64,000 bases of DNA, from assembly GCA_012934845.2 (NCBI GenBank), contig WNNJ02000357.1:55709-119708 (forward strand), written 5' to 3'. Positions 31,836-42,800 of the stretch are shown piece after piece (position 1 is the stretch's first letter; each line of letters opens with the position of its first letter). This DNA comes from Pomphorhynchus laevis (taxonomy: Eukaryota; Acanthocephala; Palaeacanthocephala; Echinorhynchida; Pomphorhynchidae). Below the pieces are notes generated by a model. The model was not told the DNA's origin, made no database searches, and saw only the letters and a program-made list of their open reading frames with translations. The position numbers and the translations under genes were made by a program.

Positions 31836-33095
31836 TTAATAATAATACAAATTTATTTAATGTGGCAAATGCGTACAAGCTGTACGCTTACAAGTCCACA
31901 AACAAAAATGAGAAAGTCAAGCAGTTAAATTGTTCAGATGGGATCGGATTTGTCGTTTGAAGCACTGCAGGGAAGTTGATTGGCGTATATGAATGGGCAG
32001 ATGATTCCACGATAGAGGAGCAGCCACCAGGAAGGAGCGGAGTCCAAAGGAGGTAGAGTAGTTTGGGACATGTAAAAGAAGGGAATTACAGGAACGCAAG
32101 GAACAGTAAACAGGACGGGAATTATCAAGAAAAGGAAGGTTGAGAAATGAAGGGGTATGAAAAGTTACAAGGCGGAAAGCAACGATAAGAAGACGAATTT
32201 GAACACGACAATAAATTGTAGGCAAATCGAGAGAAGCAAGATGGTAGGATGTGTGATCAAAACGACGAAGACGGAGGAGAATTCGGACAGCTGCGTTGAC
32301 GATGCGTTGTAGGGGAAGAAGAGTGGATTTAGGTGAGTTGGAAAATAGACTAAGACAATAATCGAGTCTAGAAAAAATAATAATAATAATACAAATTTAT
32401 TTAATGTGGCAAATGCGTACAAGCTGTACGCTTACAAGTCCACAAACAAAAATGAGAAAGTCAAGCAGTTAAATTGTTCAGATGGGATCGGATTTGTCGT
32501 TTGAAGCACTGCAGGGAAGTTGATTGGCGTATATGAATGGGCAGATGATTCCACGATAGAGGAGCAGCCACCAGGAAGGAGCGGAGTCCAAAGGAGGTAG
32601 AGTAGTTTGGGACATGTAAAAGAAAGGAATTACAGGAACGCAAGGAGCAGTAAACAGGACGAGAATTATCAAGAAAAGGAAGGTTGAGAAATGAAGGGGT
32701 ATGAAAAGTTAAAAAAAGGAGAGATGATATGAGAGTCATACAAGAAGGGAAATCGATCAATCTACGAACTTGACGGAGGTTGCGGAGTATCAAGGTAGAT
32801 GAGCGTACTTTATCTCTAACGAAAGGTTTAAGTGAAAGTCGGTTGTCAAAATGGAAGCCTAGGAAAACGAGATTATCAACGATAGGAAGAATTGTAGAAT
32901 TTAATGATACGGAGGGAGGTTCGAAGCCGAGGCGTCGAGGTAGGATCCACATAATTTTGGATTTATCAGGATTCAGAGAAAGGCGAAGGGAAGAAAGATG
33001 ATTGGAAATTGAGACAAGACAGTCGGAAGCAGAAACACTAAGATCGCGAATACGATAAACAGGTGCATGAGCATAGATGAGAATGTCATTTATGT
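31836..33095 (-). mobile_element. CR1/L2-like LINE, 3' half, split by a nested copy
   Basis: Same family as 1-805. Leftward it begins near the RT catalytic box (NDILIYAHAPVY, where YADD has become YAHA), continues through LVSISNHLSSLRLSLNPDKS and DNLVFLGFHFDNRLSL to ISSLLF (near 32715), is interrupted by a nested copy, resumes at SRLDYCLSLFSNSPKS (about 32370) and ends LSWNHLPIHIRQSTSLQ with a GCATTTGCCACATTAAAT tail and (TTA)n. 5' truncated near the RT active site. It borders PLE fragments on its right. Confidence 0.85.
32376..32712 (-). mobile_element. 5'-truncated copy of the same LINE nested in its relative
   Basis: About 335 bases holding only the last coding part (TFHTPSFLNLPFLDNSRPV to the stop) and the 3' tail. 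It interrupts the parent between the codons for SSLLF and SRLDYC at a run of T on the coding strand, and T-runs flank both sides as a short target duplication. Its sequence differs from the corresponding 3' end of the parent (31849-32170) at only a few positions that I can see, so the insertion is recent. The open frame 32461-32952 is an artefact of this join. Confidence 0.8.
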
Positions 33096-33109
33096 GATGA
33101 ACAAATTAA

Positions 33110-33295
33110 TACATGCTGGGTCAATAAAGCCTTCGTTATGGCAATTTTGTATCTGTAAGAGATGTGTCCGTCAGCTTAATGGGTATCAAGGTATTCCTAG
33201 CTTGCGATACAAGGTGGTTTTAATGCTGTTAGAGTGTTTTTTTACCAGGACATCCAAAAATGATATTGACTGTATAGTAATATAAATTTTGTGAA
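33110..33295 (-). mobile_element. PLE reverse transcriptase end fragment
   Basis: Leftward it reads ISFLDVLVKKHSNSIKTTLY then RKLGIP. This is the conserved LPFLDVLV...L.T.VYRKPT segment that follows the active site in PLE RT. It is cut on the left by the neighbouring LINE. Confidence 0.65.
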
Positions 33296-33383
33296 CATTG
33301 CATTCATGTCTTTTTAGATTAAAGCGGTGATTGTGAGAGAACATTATAGACATGAGAAGTATTTTTATTGAATAAAAATTGTT

Positions 33384-33985
33384 GAGCTTTCGACCACCAA
33401 GGCCATTATCATACAAAAAAAAATTAAAAAATATTACGTATGCAACACAGAATTGATCTGGAAGAAGTAAATGTTTAAAAAATTAGGTAAGAAACAGAAT
33501 TGGGTCTAGGTAATGTTATCCACCAAATCCTTAGTCATCGGCAATTTTAAGGTCCAATTTGGTTTGTTGCCACTCATTGTTGGGCATGTTGTGTTTATTA
33601 ATATTGCATCTTTAACTAATCTTCGATTTAAGTCATTCTCGGTTGTTAATTTCATTGATCCTTCAAAGTCTACAGCATGTCCGCTATTGTGTACATGGTT
33701 TGCAATTGCCGAAGACGTGTCCCCTCGTCTGAGTGCATATTTGTGTTGGTACACTCGTTGTTTCAGCTTTTGGCACGTCTGTCCTACATTGCAAGCATCG
33801 CAATCGGAACAAGGAATCTTGTATACGGTACCAAGGGATTGATATTGGTTCTTGATTTTAAATAATCCCGTCAGTGAACTAGCTTTTTTTGTGGTACACA
33901 TACACATTTAGCAGTCCTAAGTTCTTAAGATTCCTGTGTAAACGGTTATTGCAACTTTCATAATATGGGAGGAGCGAACATATGT
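33384..33985 (-). mobile_element. Penelope-like element P5 fragment with GIY-YIG and hammerhead-like tail
   Basis: The open piece 33907-33506 (133 codons) encodes VYKIPCSDCDACNVGQTCQK, KQRVYQHKYALRRGDTSSAI and NHVHNSGHAVDFEGS, a near-complete PLE nuclease with the first YV of YVGQT changed to NV. Upstream frames to 33985 give SCNNRLHRNLKNLGL, the connector after the RT. At 33412-33384 a decayed hammerhead-like motif (ATGATAA, stem GGCC/GGTC, CGAAAGCT) follows. It ends about 130 bases before host exon B. Confidence 0.75.
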
Positions 33986-34114
33986 TGATTGTCGGCTTTC
34001 TTACAAATTTATTGAATAGATTGTTCTTTCAATCCGTTTTAGAATATGTATGGATTTATATTGCTATTATTGGTTTTCAACTGTGCTCTTTGATTTTTTT
34101 GACATTGTGTTTAG

Positions 34115-34227
34115 ATATAATACGGGGGATCATGTCGGTATATATGTCAGAAATTGCAGTTCGAATATTGAAAGGCTTCAGAATCAACTTGGACTCGCAG
34201 GCAATGATGCTCTCACAAATCATCCTC
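34115..34227 (+). CDS. Host exon B: diflavin reductase FAD domain, GDH motif
   Basis: An internal exon between the acceptor TGTTTAG and donor GTATGT. It has 1 base, 37 codons, 1 base. It encodes YNTGDHVGIYVRNCSSNIER and LQNQLGLAGNDALTNHP, which aligns with the Y.SGDHV.VYP.N....V..L...LG segment of cytochrome P450 reductase; the usual Pro after VY is Val here. The first base completes the Arg codon begun in exon A, and the last base, C, joins AT of the exon at 53219 to give His, so all three exons are phase compatible. GDHV favours cytochrome P450 reductase or NO synthase over NDOR1, whose motif is GDV. Confidence 0.9.
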
Positions 34228-34596
34228 GTATGTTTGTATTTATTTATTGTGTTAGTTTCTAATAGCGTGTTTAAGCCACAATTATACTATATCGTAGCGA
34301 CATTGGATAATAATATAAAAATATAAAAATGCAACATATAAAAATGCAATATTGGATAATATATAAAAATGCAACATCCATATTTAAAACCACACTATCA
34401 GTATGCAAATAAACACATTTTTAGTAAACACCGAATTGAAGTATTTATTAAACTGGGAGTAGTTTTAAATATACAATCTGAAATTTTGAGATCCATAAAT
34501 ACACAACTATACGACAATAATTTCCATTGACTAAATGTAATAAATAGCTATAAATCAAAATATCAAAATGTTGTCGGAGAAAAGGGAATGCAAACT

Positions 34597-35760
34597 TTAT
34601 TATTATATTTTCGACAACAAAAAGAGCTTGAACAGCTCAAACATGTTGGTTCACAACAGGGAAAACAGAAGAAAAATTAAAAAAATTAAATAAAAAAAAC
34701 AATAATGTGCAATTCAGTCATGACGACAACGCATCCTGAGGTGATTTCGCAACCGTCGTTTAAAACTCCCCTGGTTACCATTTACCGTCACAGCAGGTAG
34801 ACCATTCCAGATAGGTACAATTCTATCATGGATTGTTGATATTCGTTTATTGCAGGCTCGTCTTCTCTTTAGCATATAGTTGTGACCACGTAGGCGATCG
34901 TTGGTTCTTAGCTCAAACGTGTCCTTGCAACAGTGGCCTGGGGTGGTCAAGCACCTCCACACGAACATCAGATCATTAAATTTTAGTGAATTTTTCACTG
35001 GGGAACGTCAAGACAGCGCAGGCGTTCCTCATAAGGTAACGAACGTATGGACCGCACTAAATGTGTGCACCGATGGAGAATGCGTTGGTAAGCGTCCAGC
35101 TCAAGCTGGAACTGAGGGTGAGCAACGACGGACTCATACATCATGTGTGGGAGGATTGCGCATTGGTAAAGGGTACGCAATCCCACAGAATCAAGATGAC
35201 CGAACACCCTGCGTACTAGACCGAGGAGGCGAACATACTTGCTGACAACATGATCGACATGAGAGCGAGATCCTAAGTCACTAGTTACAATTACACCTAA
35301 AGGTTCGACATTTGCGAGACCTTTACAATCTGACAGCTATCCATTCGGTAGCTACCACTGAAGGTCCCTTTTCCAATATGTAAGTGGGAGCATTTCGCAG
35401 GGTTCACTTTGAGTCCGACAGCATTGCTTCATCGAGAAACCATCTCGACATCTTTCTGGAGTATAGTTACATCACTGGGACTATTCAATGAACGCCATAT
35501 TTTGAGGTCGTCAGCGTACAGAAGACACTGTGAATTTATGACAGAAGGGAGTGAGTTGATGTAGACGTTGAAGAGTAGTGGGCTGATTACACACCCCTGA
35601 GGAACCCCTACAAGCATAGGACGCCATTCAGACAAGACACTGCCGATCTTGACTGCGAAGAAACGAGATGTTAGGAATGAATGCAGCCATCTATGGATAG
35701 GACCTCTGATTCCGTAGTGCAAAAGTGCTGAGGGAAGTAAACCTCTTTATTATTCGTAAA
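34597..35760 (-). mobile_element. CR1/Jockey-like LINE, 3' third (second family)
   Basis: Leftward: RT core at 35722-35429 (FAVKIGSVLSEWRPMLVGVP, QGCVISPLLFNVYIN, CLLYADDLKIW), then the connector at 35207-34995 (LRTLYQCAILPHMMYES, LDAYQRILHRCTHLV, LPYEERLRCL), then the end domain at 34998-34714 (RTNDRLRGHNYMLKRR, IVPIWNGLPAV) and a tail with TAATAATAA near 34600. The order and boxes are those of CR1/Jockey group LINEs. It is 5' truncated ahead of the RT core and spread over several frames. Antisense to the host gene. Confidence 0.8.
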
Positions 35761-36790
35761 TCTCAGAAGCAATTATTTTTTCGGTCGGTCATTTTGCAAT
35801 TCACACATTACAACCGGTAAGCGCAGTTGTTGTGTATTGAATGCTATCTAAAGGTATACTATATTCAAGTATGTTCATAATTGTTCTTTATTATGATATT
35901 ATGCGCGATTTTGTACAAAATTAAAATTATCTGCTGTATCGAAATTCAACACTTACCTCACCATCCATAAAAGTAGTGTCAAATCCACTAAATAAATCAG
36001 AAAATCTTTCTTTTAAACCTAGAGGAAAAATATTATTAACAGAATAAGTATTTACAAAATAAATTTTCCTTAAAAAGAAGAACCGGCGAATGTAATAGTT
36101 TCGAAGAGTTCCCTCGAAAAATCAATATCCTTTGAGTTCTGAAGTTCTGCAGTTCAGAACTCAAGAACTCTAGAATATTGGCCAGAACTCTAGAATATCT
36201 AGAGTTCTGGACAATATGATCGTTTGAGCGGGTTGCAAAAGTGTCCGCACATTCATAGTCGCAATCCTTGACTTTTTTGAGTTTCAGAAGAATGATTTCG
36301 GAAGATGGTATGACCTCCCGGTTAGGAATTCATAAATCGCTTGTCTTGCCGGACTCACCAAATGGGTTTAATCGGGAATTGTTAGCTTATTTCGCATATG
36401 TAGTTTTTTTTCGTTTTCATTTTCATTGATGTTTGTTGTAGGCTTGGATATCACCCAAGTTCGCCACACTCATTGAAGCAATTCCTTATTTAATGGCGGG
36501 ACCATCTCGCCATGCTAATGTGCTAGCCCATATTTGGTTGATGTCATTTTTAGAAATCAAGAGTGCCAACTCCGAATCCACCACCGTCATTGCACATCCA
36601 CTGATTGTCCTCGGCTACTTATTCGTCAAATGGTTGTTTGCTTATGTCGTAGCTAACCTTAATATCTAAAGGATCCTCCCCTATCCGTAACCCGCGGACG
36701 CGCTTGGTAGCCCCAGATATGCTTCTAATCTTGCTGATTGTCCATGACTGAATGACAGGGCATTTGTGTTAAAAACACAGATGTCAAAAT
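35761..36790. other. Intronic sequence with short palindromes
   Basis: No gene recognised. A palindromic cluster lies at 36133-36210, including a perfect 13-bp hairpin. Confidence 0.5.
36182..36210. repeat. Perfect 13-bp hairpin
   Basis: CCAGAACTCTAGA and TCTAGAGTTCTGG flank ATA. Just upstream, AGTTCTGAA and TTCAGAACT (36134-36161) form a second, related palindrome, so the TCTAGAGTTCTGG word has been copied and inverted. Confidence 0.8.
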
Positions 36791-37785
36791 ATGACCTCAC
36801 CAATCCCCCACCATGTATACCAGAACAAGAATTATCAGCACGCGCTCCCGCGTCCCTTGTTGTTGTCCCACGTGAAAGGTCATTGTTGACGGCACCGGTC
36901 TGAGTTCTGGCTCCACTGCGACGACGCTACAAGCTTGCTTCATAATCTGCGATAGTGAATCCCTGATTACATGGCGTATTGTTGGTAACGCACTAGTACA
37001 CTCGCTTCCGCACAGATACATACAAGGTGCATTTTCTGGCATCCATCCGTAACGGGCCTTCAAGGGCATCTTTGAATTCTATAGAGGTTAAAAACAGATT
37101 CCTTATCTTTAACGGTTGACAGTTCAACTAGAAAGACGCTCCTTTATCACACGCATGATTGAGTGCGTTTCTTAAACCATCAGTAAGAATTGGACGCAAA
37201 AGTTCCCTTTTTTTACTAAGTATCCTTCTTTATTCTCTCCAATTTTCATGATTACGTTTTTATATTTCTGAGACCTTATGGCTAAATTATCGAACTCATT
37301 CATGTTTTTAAAGACTTTAAGCGAAAACATAAATTCGGACTCCATCGATTAACAGGGGTCAATAAACTCCAAACCTCCGTATCTCGTTGGTAAAATCATT
37401 ATCAGTTTATGAGCATGTTCAGCTGTTTTTAGTCCGATAACTCTTGGAATAAGTTCATCTGTAATATGATTTGATAGTACATATATCCAATCAGGATCAC
37501 AATGGTATGTTCGCTGCATGAAAATCTATCTTGATTGTAGCATGACCTTTAATGCATAGTAAGCTACGTGTGCATCGTGTGACCATCGTTAGTTTCTCTG
37601 ATACTCCGCATAATATGGAAACTTTCTCTTTGATTTTCTTGCTGCAATATTTTGCCGGTGCTATCGGCGCACCGAGAATTTCCAATCCATTTGTGAGCAC
37701 AGACACCATTATTTGCAAACACAGCTTTCGCTCGACTATAATTATCTATGTGGACCAATAGCTTGCTTTTAACGACCTTCGGAAA

Positions 37786-38832
37786 TTATCCGTAGGGAAT
37801 TCCAATCGTTTGAATATGATCATATACTGATTTTAATTCAAGTACATTACCGACGCAGTTAGAATCATCGGCATACCATCTATGCATATAGTTTGTAGCT
37901 ACAGATTGCAACTCCAAAAGCAAGGGACGTTTACTAACGGCAATGACAGCCATTGCCAGTGGATCCCCCTGAGTGAAACCTTCATTGGATATAATGTGCT
38001 GACCATACACGATAAGTTCTGTCTCCGTGTCATAAGTTTTACATATGATGTATCCCAACACGGGACAACAGTGCCAAATGTTATGAAGTACAGCTTTCCT
38101 ATTGATGGTATTAAATGCATTCGAAGCATCAATTGGCAGCAAACGTTCATCACTGCCTCGATTGAAGTTTTCTCGTAGGAAATGAATATTATATTCAATT
38201 CCATAGCGCTGTCCGACACAAAACTGTTTTATGCCACAAACGGATTGCAAGTCTTCCTGTACTATCTTACATATAGCTTTGCCTATGAATATCTTTGCCA
38301 CCTCTCCAATACCAACTGATCTTACCCCGGGATTTTTGTTCAACGGAATCATACGACTAATCTTAAATGCATCCAGCAGTTCATCTGATATTTTTTTGGC
38401 CAACCTTCTGGCAAACTTTACAAGACATTCAGCCAGGTTATCAGATTCATATCCAAAACTGATAAGCATCCTATACCAGGCTCGTGCGTCTACTCCTGAA
38501 AGACCAGCAGCACCCTTGGTAGATGATGCAGCGCTAATTATTGAGCTGGCATCAATTTCTTCGAATACTATTGAGTGATGCGGTATTGATCCTTCAATCG
38601 GATTTTGGAGTATTAATCTTTCGGCCGGGTAACTCGAGCTAGGATGAAGTTCTAGAATACTTAAAACACTCTTATCCCAAACTATATCGCTGGTACTGCG
38701 TATTCCCTCAACGGTAGTGTCACAGTTTAACAATCTGCGTGCTCTTGATGTCTGTCCATCTTTGACCAAACGAGAGAAACTGGGTACCAACTCCTTGAAA
38801 TTGCCAACATCTTTAACTCTTGAGTTTTTCAT
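37786..38832 (-). pseudogene. Reverse transcriptase of the Cys-rich-headed element
   Basis: 348 open codons. The fingers carry AAGLSGVDARAWYRMLISFG and SRMIPLNKNPGVRSVGIGEV, motif A reads LPIDASNAFNTINR, motif B EGFTQGDPLAMAV and motif C RWYADDSNCVG. All catalytic residues are present. The frame ends soon after motif C, and the thumb continues in another frame. The first Met shown lies in the last copy of a 96-bp tandem repeat, so the true protein start is further upstream, probably in the Cys-rich head. Confidence 0.85.
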
Positions 38833-39060
38833 GCTGAGTAACCTTTCTTTGTATCAAGCTGGGTACGATATCGAAACTGGGACCAACTCCTTGAAATTAC
38901 CAACATCTTTTACTCTTGAGTTTTTCATGCTGAGTAACCTTTCTTTGTATCGAGCTGGGTACGATATCGAAACTGGGACCAACTCCTTGAAATTACCAAC
39001 ATCTTTTACTCTTAAGTTTTTCATGGAGTAACCTCTCTTTGTATCGAGCTTGCAGGATGC
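38786..39060 (-). repeat. 96-bp (32-codon) tandem repeat, three copies, ahead of the RT
   Basis: Starts of the unit recur at 38786, 38882 and 38978, exactly 96 bases apart. On the coding strand the unit reads MKNSRVKDVGNFKELVP then SYPARYKERLLS. The period keeps frame, so the repeat would add 32 residues each time; one copy has CGA changed to TGA, closing the frame, and the outermost copy has a small deletion. Confidence 0.85.
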
Positions 39061-39505
39061 GAGCTTCGTGCAACAAAACTCTTACATCCCCTGAATTCCA
39101 TAATGATAATCTTCGTTATAGAGTTTAACGAACAATCTTGATTTTTTGATAGGGATTTTTTGGAGTATGCATTGACAAAAAACAGTTGCAGTTTTCAACG
39201 CAATACCCTGCTAAAATAACGAGTATCCAATGGCCTCATACTTTGATGTCACTATTCGTACAAAATCCTTACTCGCTCCGCATTGTGGCAACTCCATCAA
39301 ATTCGGAATCCAATTCTTCACTTCATCGTAAGCTAATTGTATCACAGTATGTACTCCATTAGAATAACATAGAGAAGCACTCATATTGCAGTTAAGGTCC
39401 CGTCAATGCTATTTGCTTGTACAAGATCAGCGCACAATTCAAAACAAGTATCACCCGCAACTATTGATGCATGCTGCTGCCAATTATGGATAGGTTCAAC
39501 TATTA

Positions 39506-39721
39506 CTACATCCTACTGACTAGATTGTACAACGACGTCTTCCGGCTGGTTTGAACAGTTAGGCGTTTACAATTAAAACAATCGCGACCTCTACGCTGAC
39601 AGTTACAATTTTTACAGACTGCTGACTGTCCGTTACATCCACAGCAATTAGATTGAGTTGACGGTACTCCTCGGAGCTGCTCGAACCTCGCCTTGACGTG
39701 AAACCTCAAATGAACCTCCAA
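39506..39721 (-). pseudogene. Cys-rich N-terminal segment of the same element
   Basis: 71 codons with NCCGCNGQSAVCKNCNCQRR followed by GRDCFNCKRL. The C.C...C..C.C....C..C spacing recalls zinc-binding CXC-like heads found at the start of related elements. It presumably binds nucleic acid. Confidence 0.55.
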
Positions 39722-39829
39722 TACAGAACCAAGACAGGACCTCCAAGATTTGCTTTGGTTGAATAGCCAAGGGCTCGCTGCTTGGCTCGTTAAAATTGTA
39801 AGTGGTTATAACAACGAATTGTTTAAACT

Positions 39830-42800
39830 CAAATAATATTCAGTAATAAAATAAATATTTTTTAAAATAAATAACAACTGTTCTAAAACTGCTAATGTTT
39901 TGAGTTCTTTCTTCTTTAATCAACAGCAGTCTTAAGTAATACAATTCACGGCCTCAGGACCAGTGGGAACTGAGCCCTCCAGTCACACTAACACGCTGAC
40001 TTCCGACTGAACAATCCGAGGGATTTCACCCTCTCCCCCTAAAGAATTCAGTCTAGGCGGACTATGTTCGGTAATCTTGAGATGAGGAGCTTGAGAAATC
40101 TTAGACTTTGCTCTGGGGGACGTTTACTTGAAAAAAGACTAATCCCGAGATAGCCCAAGTACCCCCTGAGGCGCACTTGTTTTTCCCCATCCAATGACAT
40201 ATGCTGAGCCCGTTTCAGGGCCTACCTAGCCTTCTTCAGGATAAGTTTGAGTCTATCTAGGTCAGCTTTCGCCGACCAATTCAGCGTAACGGTGAACCTC
40301 AGATATTTTACTCGACCCGTAAAGATGGGAAGGGGCTGAGGCTGTAAAATGGAGAAGAGTGCAGAGAGTGCTAGTCTCTTAAGCTTCTTTTTGGTGTCAG
40401 GGTCACCATGAAAGACGACAATTTGCGATTTGTTGAAGTTTAAAATTAGATTGAATGAGGGTTACTGATCTTCTAATCTTAAAAAGAAATGGCTGATGTC
40501 CGAGATTACATCTTTACACCTGCGTCAAAAAAACAGGGATGTGGTATCATCAGCGTATACCGCAAGATGTTGATTGCGTTTGAATTTTTTGTAAAGTTCA
40601 ATTGAGTCAGCAAGATACAAGATTGGAGAAAGTGGGGAGCCTTGAGGCACACATGTAATAGGGTAGAACTGACATGCATCAGAGTCATCTTCATATAAGA
40701 ATTTTTTAGTATACAACAATATTCCCACCTTTGTAACAATTCTCGTAGGCAACCCAAGGCACCTATTAAAAGAGATAACAAAAGGAATGGAAATGCTGTC
40801 AAATGCATCAGAATAGTCAAGAAAAACAGCCACAGCAAGCTAATGACTGTTATTTGACAAAAATGATGCACTTCACCTTTTGCACTATGGACCGAGTGAT
40901 CTTTTACGTACCCATGAAAACAAGGAGGGATTAAAGTTCGCCTACTTAGATGGTCGCGGATTTTACGCGCAAGCGCTTGTTCGTAAATTGAGATGAGGGA
41001 GTTTTGTATCGAAGTAGGCCGCAGATCTTTAGGACATGAAATCGATTTCGTTTTTGACGGCTGATATTAATGTCAGTAACATTGGACGTGGACGCTAGTA
41101 GCATTGTGATGGTGATCTCCTTTCTCTGATTGTATGTCAAAAGCTGACAGACCCGTGTGTAGAGTGGAGCATGGGATTTGGAGGTGCCTGGGAGTGGCCC
41201 CAGGAGTTTAGGATATCTGAGGCGGAATTGGTTAGGAAGATTGAGTTGCTCCATAATTATGTAGGGAAAGTGATTTCTCTAAAACTTTGTCAAGGCCTAT
41301 GCTACCGATCTAATCCAAGGCTCTATCCTTCCAACAGACAAACTTCTCCTTCTTGAATATCTTCCAAAATAAATACTGAGAAGTTTTGAGGCGAGCAATG
41401 CTCCCCTACCCCTACTCAGCTAGAACCTATATCTAGTGCTTCAGTATTTATTCGAGAGGACCTGTCAGGCATAAACAGAGAGATTAGAAAGGTTTTGCAT
41501 TTTAGCTAGAACCTTGAGTTTTGTTGGAGTGGAATTGTATATTCGACCTTTAAAGATATTCGATAGGAACGCAATAGCTTGCGAAGAGAGGTGGGAATTA
41601 AATTCGTTCAAACTCTCATTTCCAATTCAGTGGAAGAGTTGGATAACTTTCTGAAAGAAAGCCACTCTGATAGCATCAATGTGAAACCTCCTTCTAAGCA
41701 ACGTATCTTCCTCTATCCGCCATCGAATTAGGTCATAAGAGTTGGTCTGTTGTTGCGACTGCTCTGTACAGATGGGTTTCAACAACGACATCTTATGTAG
41801 CAGTAAAAAGTCAAGGATAGAATTAGTTGTTGAACAATGAAAGGTGGGGAAGGTGCTTTGTGAATAAGATAGTCATTCCTGGCTCTGCAGAGTGCTGCAT
41901 AAATCCAACGATCAGTTCTGTCGTTGAAGTTATCAAGTAACATGTCATAACCGCTTTCTAATATACGATCGAGGAGGTCACGGTTCTTGTGAATTTCTCT
42001 CGATCAAATATGGGCATTAGCTATGCTGATGAGTTTACCGTTTTTACAGAGTGAAATAGCTAAACAAGACAGGGCTGAACAAGAATTGTTTAGTAAGTTG
42101 CTAGATCTTAAGGAGCTTTTAATTAGGTTTAAAATACCTTGATATTAAAAGGAGTAATGAGGGGTTATGTCCGGAATATAGTTAGTGTATATGTGCTTAG
42201 GGATAAATCGAGCAATGTCCTGGGCAACGGATAGACCGCGTCTCCTGAAGAACTATAACATCTGCATCTCTACCAGATAGAATGCTAAGGGCGTAAGCAC
42301 ATCCCGAATTCCACTGAAGAATATTCAATGAAAAGGGCTCTTTATTACTTATTGTGTTGATTTAACTGGAGTGGGATGCCCACTCTTAGTCGGAACCGGA
42401 GGTGAGACGGTTGCCCTTCATGCCCGGCCAAACTATGTGGAATCAATTGTCCACGGGCATTATCTTCATTTCCCGAGGTGACCGCTACGTCCCTAACTTT
42501 TTTAGCCCATTTTGGAGAAGATATATTCAGCATAGATGCATTACGCTTCTTCGAATGGGGTGCTCTTTTAGAAGACTTAGTATTTGTCGTTGGAGTAATT
42601 AGTGACTCATCGAACTTGACAACTATATATTGTATTAATGTATGCATTTCTTCCATGTTAGCCTGTTGTTTGGCATCAATTTGCTTAACAATTTCAACAT
42701 CCGACATTCTTTCTTCAGTTGATCTAATATTGTCCGAGCAAGCTTCCGTGAATTTGGCCTGTTTGGAGGGCGATCCGCAATGGCGTTTCTTATAGCTTTT

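Larger units (their letters stand above)
2970..34114 (+). other. Giant host intron A-B (about 31.1 kb)
   Basis: This is the interval between the GTAACG donor after exon A and the TGTTTAG acceptor before exon B. It is filled with retroelement copies, nearly all antisense, plus satellite-like arrays and one DNA transposon. Its reality as an intron rests on the exact phase match of the flanking exons and the continuity of the encoded FAD domain. Confidence 0.8.
36797..39721 (-). mobile_element. LINE-like retroelement with Cys-rich head (third family)
   Basis: Leftward: a Cys-rich head (39721-39506: CCGCNGQSAVCKNCNCQRRG then DCFNCKR), a tandem-repeat stretch (39060-38786), the RT (38832-37786), a thumb-like part (37718-37497: LEILGAPIAP) and a tail with CMYLCGSECT and RHVIRDSLSQIMKQACSVV (37069-36797). 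The order Cys-rich head, RT with GVDARAW and GDPLAMA, then C..C and RH.IRD...EP.L matches a group of RLE-type or related non-LTR elements common in marine invertebrates. A nuclease end beyond the tail is not visible. The RT is open, the rest broken. Confidence 0.7.

Noticed and set aside
32461-32952. 163-codon ORF ending in the LINE terminal domain.
   Set aside because: It is a hybrid produced by the nested LINE insertion, not a real gene.
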